Assembly: GCF_002443255.2 (NCBI RefSeq)
Contig: NW_019211455.1
Coordinates: 25,956,479 to 26,020,478 of the forward strand
Length of the DNA stretch: 64,000 nucleotides
Origin: Varroa destructor
Lineage: Eukaryota; Arthropoda; Arachnida; Mesostigmata; Varroidae
Reading direction: 5' to 3'
The notes beneath the pieces were generated by a model. It did no database searches and had not been told where the DNA came from. It worked only from the letters and a program-made list of their open reading frames with translations. Positions 11,941-23,500 of the stretch are shown here, in pieces (position 1 is the stretch's first letter; each line of letters opens with the position of its first letter). The position numbers were made by a program, and so were the translations under genes.

Positions 11941-12237
11941 ATGGATGTGTCGTCGAGACAGTTTCTGCCACAGAGTGAAGCACCAGCGGCGCAGAGTCTG
12001 CACCTCGTGTACACGACCATCTTCGATAGCTGTGGCCCATACCCTGTTCTAAGTACAACAGTCGCCGCGCTCGGTCCTTCTGTTCCTCTCACGTGCAGCA
12101 TATGTACATTTTGCCTCACCCGACAACCTGCACCAATCGCATTCGATAGCGGGGCTACAGAGGAAACTGACGGATGCATGCATCATTTTAGTCAGCGACG
12201 ACAACGACGGCGTAGACATACCTGTCTACTGCCTTGA
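11941..12237 (+). CDS. ATG-initiated ORF, 98 aa, uncharacterised
   Basis: An ATG at 11941 opens 98 codons to TGA in a patch of about 50% GC set between AT-rich flanks. The N-terminal half is rich in Ser, Ala and Pro, a middle stretch carries CSICTFC, and the C-terminus is strongly basic (SQRRQRRRRH). No signal peptide or known domain is visible. The minus strand is open across the same interval (11928-12179, 83 aa, also from ATG), so strand is uncertain. The GC island is the main argument for coding. Confidence 0.22.
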   Translation: MDVSSRQFLPQSEAPAAQSLHLVYTTIFDSCGPYPVLSTTVAALGPSVPLTCSICTFCLTRQPAPIAFDSGATEETDGCMHHFSQRRQRRRRHTCLLP

Positions 12238-12592
12238 AGAGACCTACAGATAGGGCAGAAAGGCGGACAGTGCGCACACATGAGCCTGAACCTGTGAGGC
12301 CACTGCCACCGCCTGAATTTCTGTTCGCGTCGTTGTGCTCCGCGTACGCACGACCCTTTGTTATGCACATCCACACACACACGCCAGCCATGGATATATA
12401 TTTTAAACCATAAAAACAATTTTGTTAAATATACATACAGTTGCATGTTATTTTGTCTATTATGACCTGTGTAATACGCTCAATAAGAAGCTGTGGTACC
12501 ACTATGTGATGTAGTCTGCGAATCTCATCCGTGAATATGTAAGTATAGCCGAGTTAAAAAACGTATATATATTTATATAATTATGTGATATC

Positions 12593-12856
12593 TTATGCAT
12601 CACTATAGGGGCAATTATTATGTTTGATGACTGGCTGAAAATGGAGAAGCAAGCAAAAACAAACAACGCACAATGGAATGGTAGGTTGGTTTATACGATA
12701 ATGTTGTCTATGGGTGTGAAATGGCTTTACACGTGCGAATGGCGAGACGGATTCTGTCGCTGCCGCAGTCACCGGAACGGGTGAACTAGGTTGCCCAGAG
12801 GCAGCAAGCGGTGACAGCACTAGCAACAAGATTAGGGCAACAAAACAGCAAAACAT
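12593..12856 (-). CDS. small secreted-protein ORF with signal peptide
   Basis: The first ATG (12856) starts a textbook signal peptide: MFCCFVALILLLVLSPLAAS, cleavage expected after the ALA-type small residues, followed by a Pro, Ser and Thr-rich segment. Read straight through, the ORF is 87 aa and ends at 12593. Alternatively a donor at 12732 (GCAC then GTGTAA, phase 1) and a good acceptor (cttctccattttcag, AG at 12636-12635) define a 98-nt intron; the first exon is then 124 nt, 41 codons plus one base. Spliced in that phase, the second exon stops after a few codons. The product is likely exported; its function is unknown. Confidence 0.35.
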   Translation of the reverse strand: MFCCFVALILLLVLSPLAASGQPSSPVPVTAAATESVSPFARVKPFHTHRQHYRINQPTIPLCVVCFCLLLHFQPVIKHNNCPYSDA

Positions 12857-12859
12857 TAA

Positions 12860-14950
12860 TAACAACGCCACTCTATTTATCCTCACGTTGGCGACGCGAG
12901 CAGCACTAGCAGACTTTTCTACGGGAGATTAATAGGCTCTTCATCATAATGCCAAACCGTTTCCTGAGCCGTGCTCTCCGGCTGCAAAAGGCTGTCACCG
13001 AAATAGATGTGTGTGTATGAATGTACGGGGTGTGTGTAATTTATAAACACAAGTGAGGACGTTTGCTATCTTACTGGGTGGGTCGATCGATACCTATCAG
13101 AGAGTTTGCCGTTCACGCTAATGCAGGGCACGCAATTGAGCTACAGACGTACATCAATACAGAGTCATGTGCTGTCTAAATGATCTTTTATGTAACATGG
13201 TTACGCTGGACGCGAGCCATAGACACCGACCTTGTGCATTGATTAATTGGCTGCCGTTTCCACAGTGGACAACGATAATATCTCTTAGAGAATGAAGACA
13301 ATCGTTTTGGACTTTTACATGTTTGTCAAAATAGATTTTCTTATAATTTTAGCTGGTTCTATTCATAGCATCATTTTATACGTGTCATCGATAATAGAGG
13401 ATTTATGGACTATATAGAATGTCCTCTGACATGTTATTTTAACGATGTTACATTAATGACTGAATTATATATAGACTTCGTTGCGTTCTTTCTAGCCTTG
13501 TAATTCTTAAAGATTTACCGTACAGCATCCCGGCCAGTTCTTACACATCACCAGAAGCCGTCGATTATCATTGGCTCCTGATTATAGCACAACATACGAA
13601 GGCCAACATGTACGCACATATCAGCTCAGATCCACGTAATAATACAACTAAATCTTCTCTCCGTACGTTATTACTCTGATTAGTCAGGTTTGCTAGGGCG
13701 TTATGCGCAATATCGCCGTTTTGAAATGTGCTAAAAATGATGTTCAATCCAGAAGTCATTATACCTATTAATCCTCACACATCAGTAGTATAATTATACT
13801 GATACACAATATCCTTGCAACGGTACTGTGTCCTTGGACGACTTTGTCGGTACTGTGCAATAGGCAGCTGGTCTACAATTGGTCTGTCCACCCAGCGGAT
13901 GCCTTGAAAACGCGAAGCACCATTTCGAAAAATTGCCGTAAAGGTGAAGGGGAAGCGCGACAGACTCTACTGTAGACAATTGGGTTATCGTTAGTGAATG
14001 TTGATCAGAGGAATACTGAACGAAGAGCTGAAGAAAGGGAATACGGTTGATTACTGTTAATATCGGTAAAATGCTCTTCGACCGGATCGCCCGGTCAATT
14101 GTATATAACGAAACAGCGAGCGACGGTGAACAAATAACCGCGCAATCTCTAATACAGACAAATAGCAGACGACAGATTTCGTTGTATTATTATTGGCCTA
14201 TCGTGGTTGAGTCCTTGGGGTCAATGAGAAGTTTCCAATTAGACACAACGTGAGGTCAAAAATTGTTTAACTTCTCAGACCGTCAAAAAGTTGATTTTTC
14301 GTACCCTCAAACTGTCAAGGCAAAATGACTTTGCCGCTCTTTTTACCCACGAAGGGAGGTTTCACTAGAGTCGCTTTTCAAAGCTTTCGGCCGACATCCG
14401 TAGGGCTCTGCACAGCAGTTCATGAGGTGTTCACGAGTCAAAAGAGGTTACTCCTTTTTCATTCCACCAAGCACCAAGACGGACTTCTTGAATATCTGAC
14501 TTTGATTAGCTGATCGTTTAAGGTTAACTGTAATGTTTTACGCCTATGAATGAAGCAATAGATCCACCGCACATCGCCAGCGACAATTTCATTCATACAA
14601 AGAATCTTTTTAACCCACTACATACAGCGAAAAATGTATGATATCACTCCTGGTTATTCAAGCTCACGGAGAACCCACTTTCCGGGTCAGATAATTCGAC
14701 GCTGCTTGTCGAGCACCTAGAAACTGATCGCCACGTCTCTACTACTAACCCTCAAGCCTAAATTCCCGTAGACTAGCTATTTGTCAGTATAGCCAAGTAA
14801 TGGAAAGGTTTATCTACAGGTATGGCAAGCTACTGCTAATTACCGCAACACGCATCGCACTGCCATCCAGAGTTCAATGAATACAATCCGTGGCCTAGGT
14901 AGAATTTATTCGCACTCAAAGGGTGAATGGTATACAGGGGTTCAAGTGAC
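12860..14950. other. non-coding stretch
   Basis: No gene is supported. Short ORFs at 13568-14253 on both strands lack ATG context or splice sites. GT-rich sequence occurs at 13006-13040. Confidence 0.55.
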
Positions 14951-14952
14951 TG

Positions 14953-14965
14953 CCCCCCCCCCCCC
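14953..14965. repeat. poly-C run, 13 nt
   Basis: Thirteen consecutive C on the plus strand, the complement of the two poly-G runs elsewhere. Confidence 0.97.
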
Positions 14966-15790
14966 TGAAATTTCATTTAGATGTGTGTTCCGTTTGCACC
15001 AGATATGAATCGAAAATGGCTTCAATGTATCGAGAAACGTAGAGCCGTTCGTGACAAACAAAAAAAGACAAAGTATAAAGCACGAACATTCGAAATTTTA
15101 TACAATCGCTGCTCATATAACCGATATATTTAGATGGCGTCAACTATACTACATTATGACTATACTTAAAACGCATAGAATAGCAGTAGTTTCAAGATGT
15201 CTGCGTATGTGACAAATCTATCAGTTAACATAGCATGAAAGATCGTCAGCCGGCTCCTTCCATATTCGTTGTTTTTGCCTGTTAAAACTCATAGCTGAAC
15301 GAAGTTACGAAATAGATCAAATTGTTTCGTATGAAACGTTTAACTATAGTCTATAGGGCGGATCAAAGGCAGCATCAGTGTCAGTATCGAATTCCTATAC
15401 TAAGCTTTACCGGCATTACTTGATGAATATAGAGCCGCTTTTGGTAAATATCCAACAATTTTACGCTAAGTTACGCTAAAGAAGACATTCCGTTACTTAC
15501 GTACCGTCTAATTTTTAGCAGTTAGGAGGTTTTGTTTTATGACTCATTTACGTATCAGTAGAGACTGAAGTATGACTCCGCGTAGAATAGGCATAAGCGT
15601 CAGCTCGCCATTAGTTCAAACATAATGCAACCGGCCTGATCGATTTATTACTGTGTGAACTGTTTTTAATTTTTGTCCGTGAATATGCCTTGTTCGAGGT
15701 ACGAAGCCCTTCTATACTGGCGAACGGCGTAGGATTTAATCTGATCTGTTGTCAAACAGATGGTAGTGCACCACTGCATTGTTGACTAGA
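14966..15790. other. non-coding stretch
   Basis: I see no gene. A near-perfect tandem 10-mer (ttacgctaag, ttacgctaaa) lies at 15461-15481. Confidence 0.6.
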
Positions 15791-15796
15791 AGTTGA

Positions 15797-16010
15797 TCAG
15801 TGCATATCGCCACTGTCGGAGTACACGGCCAGAAGCTTAGCTTCAGCCAAAGGAAGAAAAACCCTGATTGCAGATGTGCACGTACACGAACGTGGGGTGC
15901 AACTGTTTAGTGGCTCTTCGCCGGTTGTATTGCGGTTGTAATAGGAAAAACTGAAGGCGTCTAGATCATTAGTAGTGGCAAGCAATTTTGTTGCTATACA
16001 ACTCAGACGA
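15797..16010 (-). CDS. candidate exon, minus strand, 70 aa
   Basis: The minus strand carries a strong acceptor (ttttattgtttttcag, AG at 16012-16011). One frame is open for 70 codons, entered in phase 2, to a TGA at 15797. The peptide has an N-linked glycosylation sequon (NTT), a cysteine-threonine cluster (SCTPRSCTCTS) and then an ordinary hydrophobic helix-like segment. No poly(A) signal AATAAA was found just downstream. I recognise no family. It would need a partner exon leaving in phase 2, which was not found. Confidence 0.25.
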
Positions 16011-16012
16011 CT

Positions 16013-17190
16013 GAAAAACAATAAAACGTAATGCAATACTTGAACAATGCTTTGCTAAGAACAAGCGAACGCGACTGCACTAAGCTGGGATAAATCAGTC
16101 GGCCAAAGACTACCGAACAGGAGCTCCATACTTAGTTCCCGTCCTCATTGAGGATCCGTGTCTCTGCAGAAAGGGCCCGCTTTGCTGCTGGCAGCCCGGC
16201 AAATAGCAGTGCAGGCTGCCTTTGGCAAATCCCCTACCATGGAGGTCGCTTATGATAGGGCTGCGGGCGTACGAGCGGTAACGGTTACGCCAACCGCTAA
16301 AAGTAACATTGGAGTTAGGCAAGAGGCTGCTTATTAGAGAAAAGTATAGCGTATAAGTAAAGCATGGATAGCGTTTGGACAGGGCCTGGCTGGACAGACA
16401 CACCCGTACCACCGGCCAACCTGCAGCAGTATTGTTCGGGCAGCTGGTTACTTGCCACTGCCTCTGCTCGTGGTCATACCGCCGACGCCTTACGGTGGCT
16501 CAGCAAAGAATAGAGGTGTCTTGTCGCAATTCAGCATTGCTGCTTGCTATAAAACTCTGCCGTGAGACATAAGGATCTTGACAACAAGTCCAGCTGCGAC
16601 TGTCACTCTGCTCCTGGTAGGCGTAGCACTACCGGGTTATCACCTTGGAATATGTAAATAGCTGAGAAAAAAGGGCCGAACAAAAGCGACTCTGTGAATC
16701 GTTGCTGTTTCTAGTTCCGGTAGACTAATAGTATAGATATGTGCGGAGGTCTTGGACATGTATGCATAAGCAAACCAATAGTGGAACATGTCGAGAGAGT
16801 GAACTATGCTGTTGACATATACGTTCTTAGAAAAAAGGACATACATATTTTTGTTTCTTGTAGAATTGTAAAACTTGTGAATCAGACATAACTTAATTTG
16901 TGTTTTGAAGAATACGTTTATCATCGGTACTATTACTTTGGCTAGTAGTTTGAATGTGACTGGGCAACGCACGCTGAACGCGACCAACTGAATAGGCATG
17001 TGATTACTTCAGCAGCTTAGCTTTTGAAAGCCCCTTGGTCCACTTTAGCTATACGCATCGAACTGGTTTATAGAAATGACAACTACATAAGCAGTGCCCT
17101 CCTCGTGTAGCCTCCCTTTCAATGAAATGATCATCTTCTGTCCAACACGATCCTTCCATAACCACTAATATCAACATAAACATCCTAGCG
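16013..17190. other. non-coding stretch with unsupported ORFs
   Basis: A GC-rich patch at 16130-16480 holds overlapping ORFs on both strands (16110-16412 minus, 16375-16572 plus). The plus one ends at a CTGCC-GTGAGA donor-like site in phase 1 but has no pyrimidine tract before it. Nothing is firm enough to call. Confidence 0.45.
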
Positions 17191-17217
17191 ATTCATTAAA
17201 GCGACGCTTTAATGAAT
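17191..17217. repeat. near-palindrome, 13-bp arms, 1-nt centre
   Basis: The arm attcattaaagcg is followed by one base and its exact reverse complement. It is too short a loop for an RNA hairpin and is better read as a palindrome, perhaps a binding site or a mobile-element end. Confidence 0.9.
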
Positions 17218-17219
17218 AC

Positions 17220-18840
17220 ACATAGGCAATGGCTGTAATTCCAAGTAGTCCTCGTTAAGCGGCGCGATATGGCGCTCCACTGGTTATAACAGCATCGGCG
17301 AAGGAACAAAATGGTCACGAGCGCGTTGTTACTTCTGCTAGCGACGTTGCCATCATCCAGCCAGTCGGCTTGCCTGTGTATGTTGGTCATCGGCGCAATG
17401 AGTTTGCTAGCGGCTCGCGTTGTAACGAGGAAAGATAGGATGAGCTAGACCGGCCGCTTGTACCCTACTGGTATAAAATGTACTGCGGCGTTACATGTCC
17501 ATTCACAGAGAAACACACAACGGCGTGCACCATCAGCAACAACAGTAACCGTATGATATTGCAATAAATATCTAGCGGTCGATGACGGCTATCGCTTGCC
17601 ACTAGTAGAGACACAATGGATAATATCTTTGCTACGTTCCCCGGAACGACACAGCCTTTTAGGTGTTTCCCAAACAGCCGATACTACCGTTCGCATGGGA
17701 CACATTCGGAATCTCCAGAAGAACGCATGACGCGATCTGACGCTTCACAGAACAACTGAAAGCATGGCCGTCAAATGGCGACCGCTACGGAAATGGGCGT
17801 GTTACGAATAAGAAGTTTCAATAGAGCGGAGGGTCACTGGGGACCGTCAGCGATAACGCGTATCTGACAGTACGTGAGCGCATTATGGCTACCAACGGGA
17901 AACAAATATGGAAAACACTGGCTTAGGAGTGAGATGTCGATTTGTCTTGTGTCAGGCCTTTAAGCGGAACCGTGTTAGTTATTTTTCTATACAGAGAGCA
18001 ATCGAGAGCAGAAAAAAGAGAGGAAAAAAATGCCCCTTAAGACCCTCTAAACACATACTAATTTCGCTGGTAATGGAAATGGGTTTAGATACGAAGAGGC
18101 GCGCTCTGCCGCTGACATAATACAACGATAGTAGCGACTGGTTCAAGTGATCGTGGTCGCGAGAGCCCATTTTATAAACGGGTAAATTTTCGTCGTGAAA
18201 GGTCGTTCATTGTACTGAGCGGTATTTCGAAAGGAGAAGTTCATAAAGCGAGAGACAAAGAAGGAGAAAACGGAAGCCATTGACGGCGCAATAAATTTCG
18301 CACAAAGCCTTCCCGTAGTGCGACACGTTGTGACAGGCACTCCCTAAAGGTATCCCACGTGTCGAGTTAACGAAGCCGCGTGTCGTTATTTGACAGGGAA
18401 CAATCTAAGGGAAGCGTCTTGCGGTCGAGCTCGTGCGTACGTTTAGGATGACATCACAATATATTAGCGACAACGCTAGCTAAAACCGGAACGTTTAGGG
18501 TTTCCATCCCCGCAGAGTGCGATAGAGAATACAGTCCCGAATTGAGTGTGTCCGAAGAATGCTTCGCAAGTGTCTTTAAACTTACTTGAAACTCGTTAAC
18601 TGCAAGTGAAATCCATAAGCAAGATTGAAGACAATAACTACTCAAAGTAATTAAATTCTATGAGTAATAGAAAATGCCATTTCGTATATTCACGACGAAT
18701 CTTCTAGCGGATAGGTGACTAGAAGCGTAATAAGCCACTTTTTGAAAACCTCTTTCTTCTCTTCCATCAAATCATACTTGCTTACGTAAATATGCGCCTA
18801 TATTCCTACCTATGAATCTACAATCCGATCTACCCATCCG
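17220..18840. other. non-coding stretch
   Basis: No gene is supported. A short plus-strand frame ending at GTGAGC (17873) reads well for 16 codons but has a poor acceptor. The minus strand at 18005-18045 is pyrimidine-rich. Confidence 0.5.
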
Positions 18841-18842
18841 CG

Positions 18843-19067
18843 TTAGTTAATGGTAAGGATGTTATCCGTACGAACAAGACCTATTAGTGTTTCAAGAAAC
18901 TTACGTGGAAATGTTTCCTCTCCGGGTTGTTCGGCGTCAGCGCGAACTCTCGGTGGTGCTGCGCGAGCCGTCCATCCACCAGTTGGTGGCAAGATCAATA
19001 AAGAACCACCACTGAACACAATCCACAGTAGCAAAAGTTGAAAGCCCAATGCGCCAGAACAACACAT
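18843..19067 (-). CDS. secreted-protein ORF, paralogue of 50725-50976
   Basis: From the ATG at 19067 the protein begins MCCSGALGFQLLLLWIVF, a convincing signal peptide; an upstream in-frame ATG at 19169 would give a longer N-terminus. A Pro, Gly and Arg-rich linker follows, then an acidic segment, then the motif PGEETFPRKFLETLIGLVR. The ORF is 74 aa to the stop at 18843. The motif is shared, in frame, with the ORF at 50.8 kb. A full donor GTAAGT sits inside the motif (after 18905, phase 1), so the exon might instead end there. The similarity continues past the GT with codon-like changes, which favours read-through. The product is likely exported; its function is unknown. Confidence 0.4.
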   Translation of the reverse strand: MCCSGALGFQLLLLWIVFSGGSLLILPPTGGWTARAAPPRVRADAEQPGEETFPRKFLETLIGLVRTDNILTIN

Positions 19068-19199
19068 CGAGTGCGCAAGCGATCCGGTCGAACTTACTGC
19101 ATTACAGCTTACGGCAGCAGCGGCAACGGTAGCAGGGCCTACTGCCGGCCGCGGCCTGATTATTTGCATCGTCCTACTGTCTCGTCACCATGCCACCAG

Positions 19200-20030
19200 G
19201 CCTGCTGCTAAGAACGCTGATACTATTAGATGCGCCATGCTCGTTACGTACTAGACGCCGATGGATAAGTTGGCGATTGATGCTTGGAGTAGCAGAACTC
19301 TGATGCTGATGTAGTGACCGACATGCGTTCGTGCCTAAGCGTTAGGCGCAGGCGTTTCCTCTTGTTTTCACCAAGAGCAAATAGTTTTTCCACAATTCGC
19401 TAATCCTTTCTGCGTTAACGATCCGTCATCACCACTTGATAATTGTTGCCTGCTCCATCATCACACTTCGCATAACATCATCATGCGCCAGTCGCTCACC
19501 TTCATAACTGTCTCATTTGGTGTCAGAGCACAGTAGTTGTATCATTTGCGACGATTCGACCGGGGGCAGGGGCGTGGGCTAGCCAGGCCTTGATCGATTG
19601 CAATCCTCAGGTTGGACTCGAGGACTGCCGGTGCAGAAAGAGAAGGCTGACAATAGGACACATATCTCATTCTACCCGCGCTGATCGATGAGTCTACAAT
19701 CAACCTGTTCTTGCTGCCGCCTTTTCTCGTGTATAATCATATCGCTCAATTCACATTGCAGTTGTTGACACATATCGATTTTTTGTATCTTGTGCGAGCT
19801 TTGTTATGTTATATTATGTCTGGCTGCAATCAAACTGTGCAGCAGATTTTGTGTCAAAAACAGGAGACAGCTTTTTTTCGCATTGGATCCTGGCGTGACA
19901 CAGTACGATACTTGCACCTGGATAAATCTTTTAACGAAGTTCCCACAACAATAGACAATGACTATCTTGGGAAACATCAGGTCTAACCTGACAGTTTTAA
20001 TTATGGTAGTTTACTGAGTGCCTTCAACTT
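19200..20030. other. non-coding stretch
   Basis: No gene is supported. The plus-strand ORF at 19711-19986 (about 90 codons) has no distinguishing support. Confidence 0.5.
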
Positions 20031-20062
20031 GGCCTAGCGTATTGTTGTCATGCTGGATCCAT

Positions 20063-20251
20063 CTAGTTTGTATCGGCAATGACATCCTGCCCGTCCAGTG
20101 GTCGGAGTGCTTCTGAGCTCCAACCGGCGCCCCACGGCGACTTCCCCTTTCCCAGATGAGAGAGGGAAGTCTCGCGTGCCCAGCACGGTACGGAGCGACA
20201 TTTCGGCAGCTTCAGCAGAAGCAGGCAGGCTACTACTGCCGCCGATATCAT
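20063..20251 (-). CDS. small secreted-peptide-like ORF, 62 aa
   Basis: The ATG at 20251 starts MISAAVVACLLLLKLPKC, a short signal-peptide-like N-terminus, then a 44-residue mature part with two cysteines (one near the predicted cleavage, one in PCWAR), a GKGK dibasic stretch and several tryptophans (SPWGAGW). The ORF ends at TAG. It lies in a GC-rich patch and about 1 kb upstream, on the same strand, of the secreted ORF at 18843-19067. It could be a secreted peptide precursor. No similarity to that neighbour is visible. The plus strand is open here too. Confidence 0.28.
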   Translation of the reverse strand: MISAAVVACLLLLKLPKCRSVPCWARETSLSHLGKGKSPWGAGWSSEALRPLDGQDVIADTN

Positions 20252-20827
20252 TACCGCTGGGTTGTCTAGACCGACATAACATACATAGATAGATTCAATA
20301 TTCCAGCGGCAGGTTTCGCCATTTGTGAAAAGATGTAGTAAAAGGCTTCCCGCGTGTACCGTGCAATTAGAATCGTTTATTTAGTGCGTTAGTAACTTGT
20401 CGTTCATGGTTGCTTTTGCCTTAATTCGGAAAATGCTATACACCGCAGCCTCTTCGTGAATCTGCTATTATATCATAAGTGTTAGCCTTAAACGCCGAAA
20501 CATTGTGCATCAACAAGAAGAAATACGCGGAAGCCCGGGAAGGGATCCGCTAGTATTCCTTCTGTTTAACCATTCCATTTTAACCGTCCATTTGCTATTG
20601 TCAGTCTACTAAAAAGGTGGTGCTCCAGCGCAAGGTAGCAATACGGGAGTTCGGCTAGGGACAAATTTTCTACGTTTCCGATGATTTAACGAGCGTCGTT
20701 AAACCTCTGAGAATTTCTACTGATACATGGTTAGACTTGGGTTTACGGACACGTTAAACGATGATCAATCGATGGGTTTCAGACAAAAATTATCATGAAT
20801 AACCTTTAATGCTATACAGCAGATAGT

Positions 20828-20929
20828 ATGACAATGTGGACCAAACGTCAAATGACAGTTTACGATTTCGACGTATTCTGTCGTCTTGAGCGTCTGAGTT
20901 CCTTTCGGCCCCCCGTCATCATTGTCAGA
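20828..20929 (+). CDS. candidate first coding exon, 34 codons
   Basis: The ATG at 20828 follows an AG (gctatacagcag) and opens 34 codons that end exactly in phase 0 at a strong donor (CAGA then GTGAGT at 20930). The peptide begins MTMWTKRQMTVYDFDVFCRL and is well mixed in composition. Two downstream exons enter in phase 0: 21083-21223 (intron of 153 nt) and 26276-26374. Joined to the first it makes an 80-aa protein; joined to the second and to 27371-27544 it makes a 124-aa protein. No signal peptide or known domain is visible. The open frame continues past the donor for 40 codons, so an unspliced reading is also possible. Confidence 0.28.
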
Positions 20930-21082
20930 GTGAGTAACACTGAGTTAATACTATTCATATTTCATCTATGCGCCCAAGTCCATACGTTCACTCTACTTAC
21001 CGTTTCTGTTGACATAAGTTATGAACTTACACAGATTTTTGTTACATAAATGGGGGATCAACTGTACCATTATTCATTTCAG

Positions 21083-21223
21083 GGCTGTGAAAATCAATGC
21101 GAAAAAAATGGCGCTCTGAAGAAGAATATGCATCTGGTCTGCACTTCAACGTTGCGGGCCTTTCGGACGAATGCTCGAAGCAGTAATCTGACTGCTTTGA
21201 TTACCGGCTTCGTCGTGCGATAG
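21083..21223 (+). CDS. candidate terminal exon, 46 aa
   Basis: A strong acceptor (accattattcatttcag, AG at 21081-21082) is followed in phase 0 by 46 open codons and TAG at 21221-21223. The start, GCENQCEKNGALKKNMHL, is lysine-rich and has two cysteines. It pairs by phase with the donor at 20930. The product is unknown. Confidence 0.25.
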   Translation, partial: GCENQCEKNGALKKNMHLVCTSTLRAFRTNARSSNLTALITGFVVR

Positions 21224-21229
21224 TTCCAC

Positions 21230-22125
21230 AATAGGCTAAACGAACAAAGGCCACGTAACGCTTTGCAAACAGAACAAACATGATTAGTCTTCCAGTTCTA
21301 GAAAATACTTTTTTTTCTTGTGTTCATCAATGAGATTATGTATGAAGACGGTTCGGCTTGAATACATGCGTATATTAGACGACACAGGACAGCGAGCGTC
21401 CAGTTGTCTGTCATGTCGAAAGTCGTAAACCGATCTTGTCAACGCGAAGCTGATTGCTAGCGGTGCTTCATGGCGATTCCGTATATCCAGTCCCACGCAC
21501 TTCACAGAAATAAACTCCTCAGAGAGATATGAATAGAGGTTTCTATACGCGACCACTAACAACTGTGCACAATGACCCCAGCGTAATAAACTGTTTTATA
21601 GGTAATCCGGTCACAAAACACAACTGTGTGCGCCTTCGATAGCCGATTGCGTCGAGCCTATCACGCATAAAATCATTATAGATTTTCTGGCATAAGTGCA
21701 CCCGACAACTTGTGCTTCATTTAACTAACTACGGCCCTATTTCTTGTTGATATGTATCTACAAACATATTGTTTTTTGTCTGTGTCTTCTAGCGATTGCT
21801 TTACCGTTTGTCCTGCTGCAGCCGTCGCGTTGCGTGGCCGAGAATTACATTACAGCCATCGACGGTATTCTCATTCACGCGAAAGGACTCAGAGTGGTAA
21901 ACAAGTTGAGGTTTCTGTTAATCCTGCCGCTGTCCAGTTTAATACAACCCACACAGAACTTCCCTCACTGCCAGCGAGGGCCTAATGCCAATAGCGGGAG
22001 CGACAGCGAGCACCGATCACAGTAACAATAGCATTTATAGGATTACAAAAGATGAAAAAATCAAGTGCATGTAACGTTTACGTGCGTACTGCACCGATAA
22101 TTACGGCGCGCCTAACCAGCGATCA
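21230..22125. other. non-coding stretch
   Basis: No gene is supported. Plus-strand ORFs at 21744-22025 overlap in two frames and include a hydrophobic start, but the region lacks a good splice or ATG context. Confidence 0.45.
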
Positions 22126-22129
22126 GCCG

Positions 22130-22373
22130 TTAGAAGTCCACGATTAGAGAGCGAGTTTCACCACCAATTCGACGACAGACTGAAAAACAACGATACAGAT
22201 ATAGGCATAATAACGCCGTTGTGAGAGAGTTCATGATGAAATTTTCTAGATTTAGGTTGATAGCTGTAGAGGCAGCGGGAGCAACCGAGCTACCAACAAC
22301 AAACAAATCCTTACATATATAATATCCAGAAATGTATACGACGACGACGACGACAACAACAATCGGTAGACGC
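22130..22373 (-). CDS. weak candidate exon containing a valine run
   Basis: The minus strand has a very good acceptor (ttcatcttttcttttccag, AG at 22375-22374 or nearby) and then an open frame to 22130. The first 20 residues are a valine run encoded by the GTC/GTT microsatellite. After that comes a hydrophobic, weakly charged sequence. Repeat-derived coding is possible but the simpler reading is a microsatellite that happens to be open. Confidence 0.12.
22338..22362. repeat. (ACG)5 followed by (ACA)n microsatellite
   Basis: Five ACG units run directly into ACA units on the plus strand. Confidence 0.9.
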
Positions 22374-22420
22374 TGGAAAAGAAAAGATGAAGGAAACGTG
22401 GAGCAAAATGTCGAAAACAA

Positions 22421-23270
22421 TGAAGTAGATTACCGCTGGCTGGCCTTCGTGATGCAATCCGTCGAACGCAGAAGCCGTTTATTTATATAGTAAGTAAAAG
22501 CGGTACTACTAGCTGAACGACTGGTGGGCGACAACATCAGGAATTGGCAACATTGACTGAATCATCCATCGGTTCTACTCATATTGTCCTGATTCTTTCA
22601 AAAAGCTGTTCCTCACTGATGGGGAACGCCGCTACGAGTGTTTTTTCCCCCTGTACCCAATGTGGCGGCATCGCCCAAGAAAGGTACGAATCTCGAACAA
22701 GTGCATATACTTCGGTACTTCCTTAACTCGATAATTTGAACGAGCTGCTAATTCGTACGCTGAACGATCTAATCTATCTAATATAATTTACTATCTTGAG
22801 ATGACCGCGGCAAGAGAATCTAATTAAAGTGTTTGTTCTCGTTACTAGTAAGCCTATTGAAGGAGGCTCTAAAGCGAGGTTCAATCGACCTTCGCTATTG
22901 GGCATTTCGTAGGAAACGCTGTTTAAGGAAAGGCGTTTGTCGAGGCACGCTAATAGTTAGCTAACGAGAAACTAGTCACTCTTTGTACCCATACTACCAT
23001 AACTGTACGGTCAAAAGCTGAGAACGTCATCACATACGGGTGTGCTGGTTCATTACATTCATTTTGTCTGGTATGATCTAAGAGTCAAAATAATTATATT
23101 CGTTCGTCCTTGGTTAGTGTCCACAGCCTGGTGCCGTAAACCCGAAACAAAAAGGATAGCGGCCGACTAAGGCGCATATTGCCTACCGACCTAAAACCAT
23201 CCAATGCAACAATATCTTCGAAACGAACAATTAAGCCGTGGCTTTAGTTTTGTCTCTATATTTTTTTTTA
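22421..23270. other. non-coding stretch
   Basis: I see no gene here. Confidence 0.55.
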
Positions 23271-23274
23271 ACAG

Positions 23275-23500
23275 ACGCTATAGGGGAAACGAATCGAGAG
23301 AAGTTCAATGGCTTGCCTCACTTTTTCAATGCAGTTTTCAGACGCACAACGACGTTTATCAACAGACCAGACTGACTAAATCAGTCTATGATTCCCGGGA
23401 GACGTTAAGCGTAGGCGTAACTGACTATTTTATCAAGATCTGGGAGAAAGGAGAGGGCAAAACACAGACAACGAGGTTACTTGGCAAAAGTGAGACGTAA
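23275..23500 (+). CDS. candidate exon, plus strand, 75 aa
   Basis: One of the best plus-strand acceptors (tgtctctatatttttttttaacag, AG at 23273-23274) precedes a 75-codon frame entered in phase 2 and closed at 23498-23500. The peptide is hydrophilic, with a run RYRGNESREVQWLASLFQ at its start and a basic, Thr-rich end. A donor-like AAAA-GTGAGA at 23486 would end it in phase 1. A second, overlapping plus-strand frame is open from 23417 to about 23696 and itself ends at an AAC-GTAAGA site, so the true frame is unclear. No family is recognised. Confidence 0.27.
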
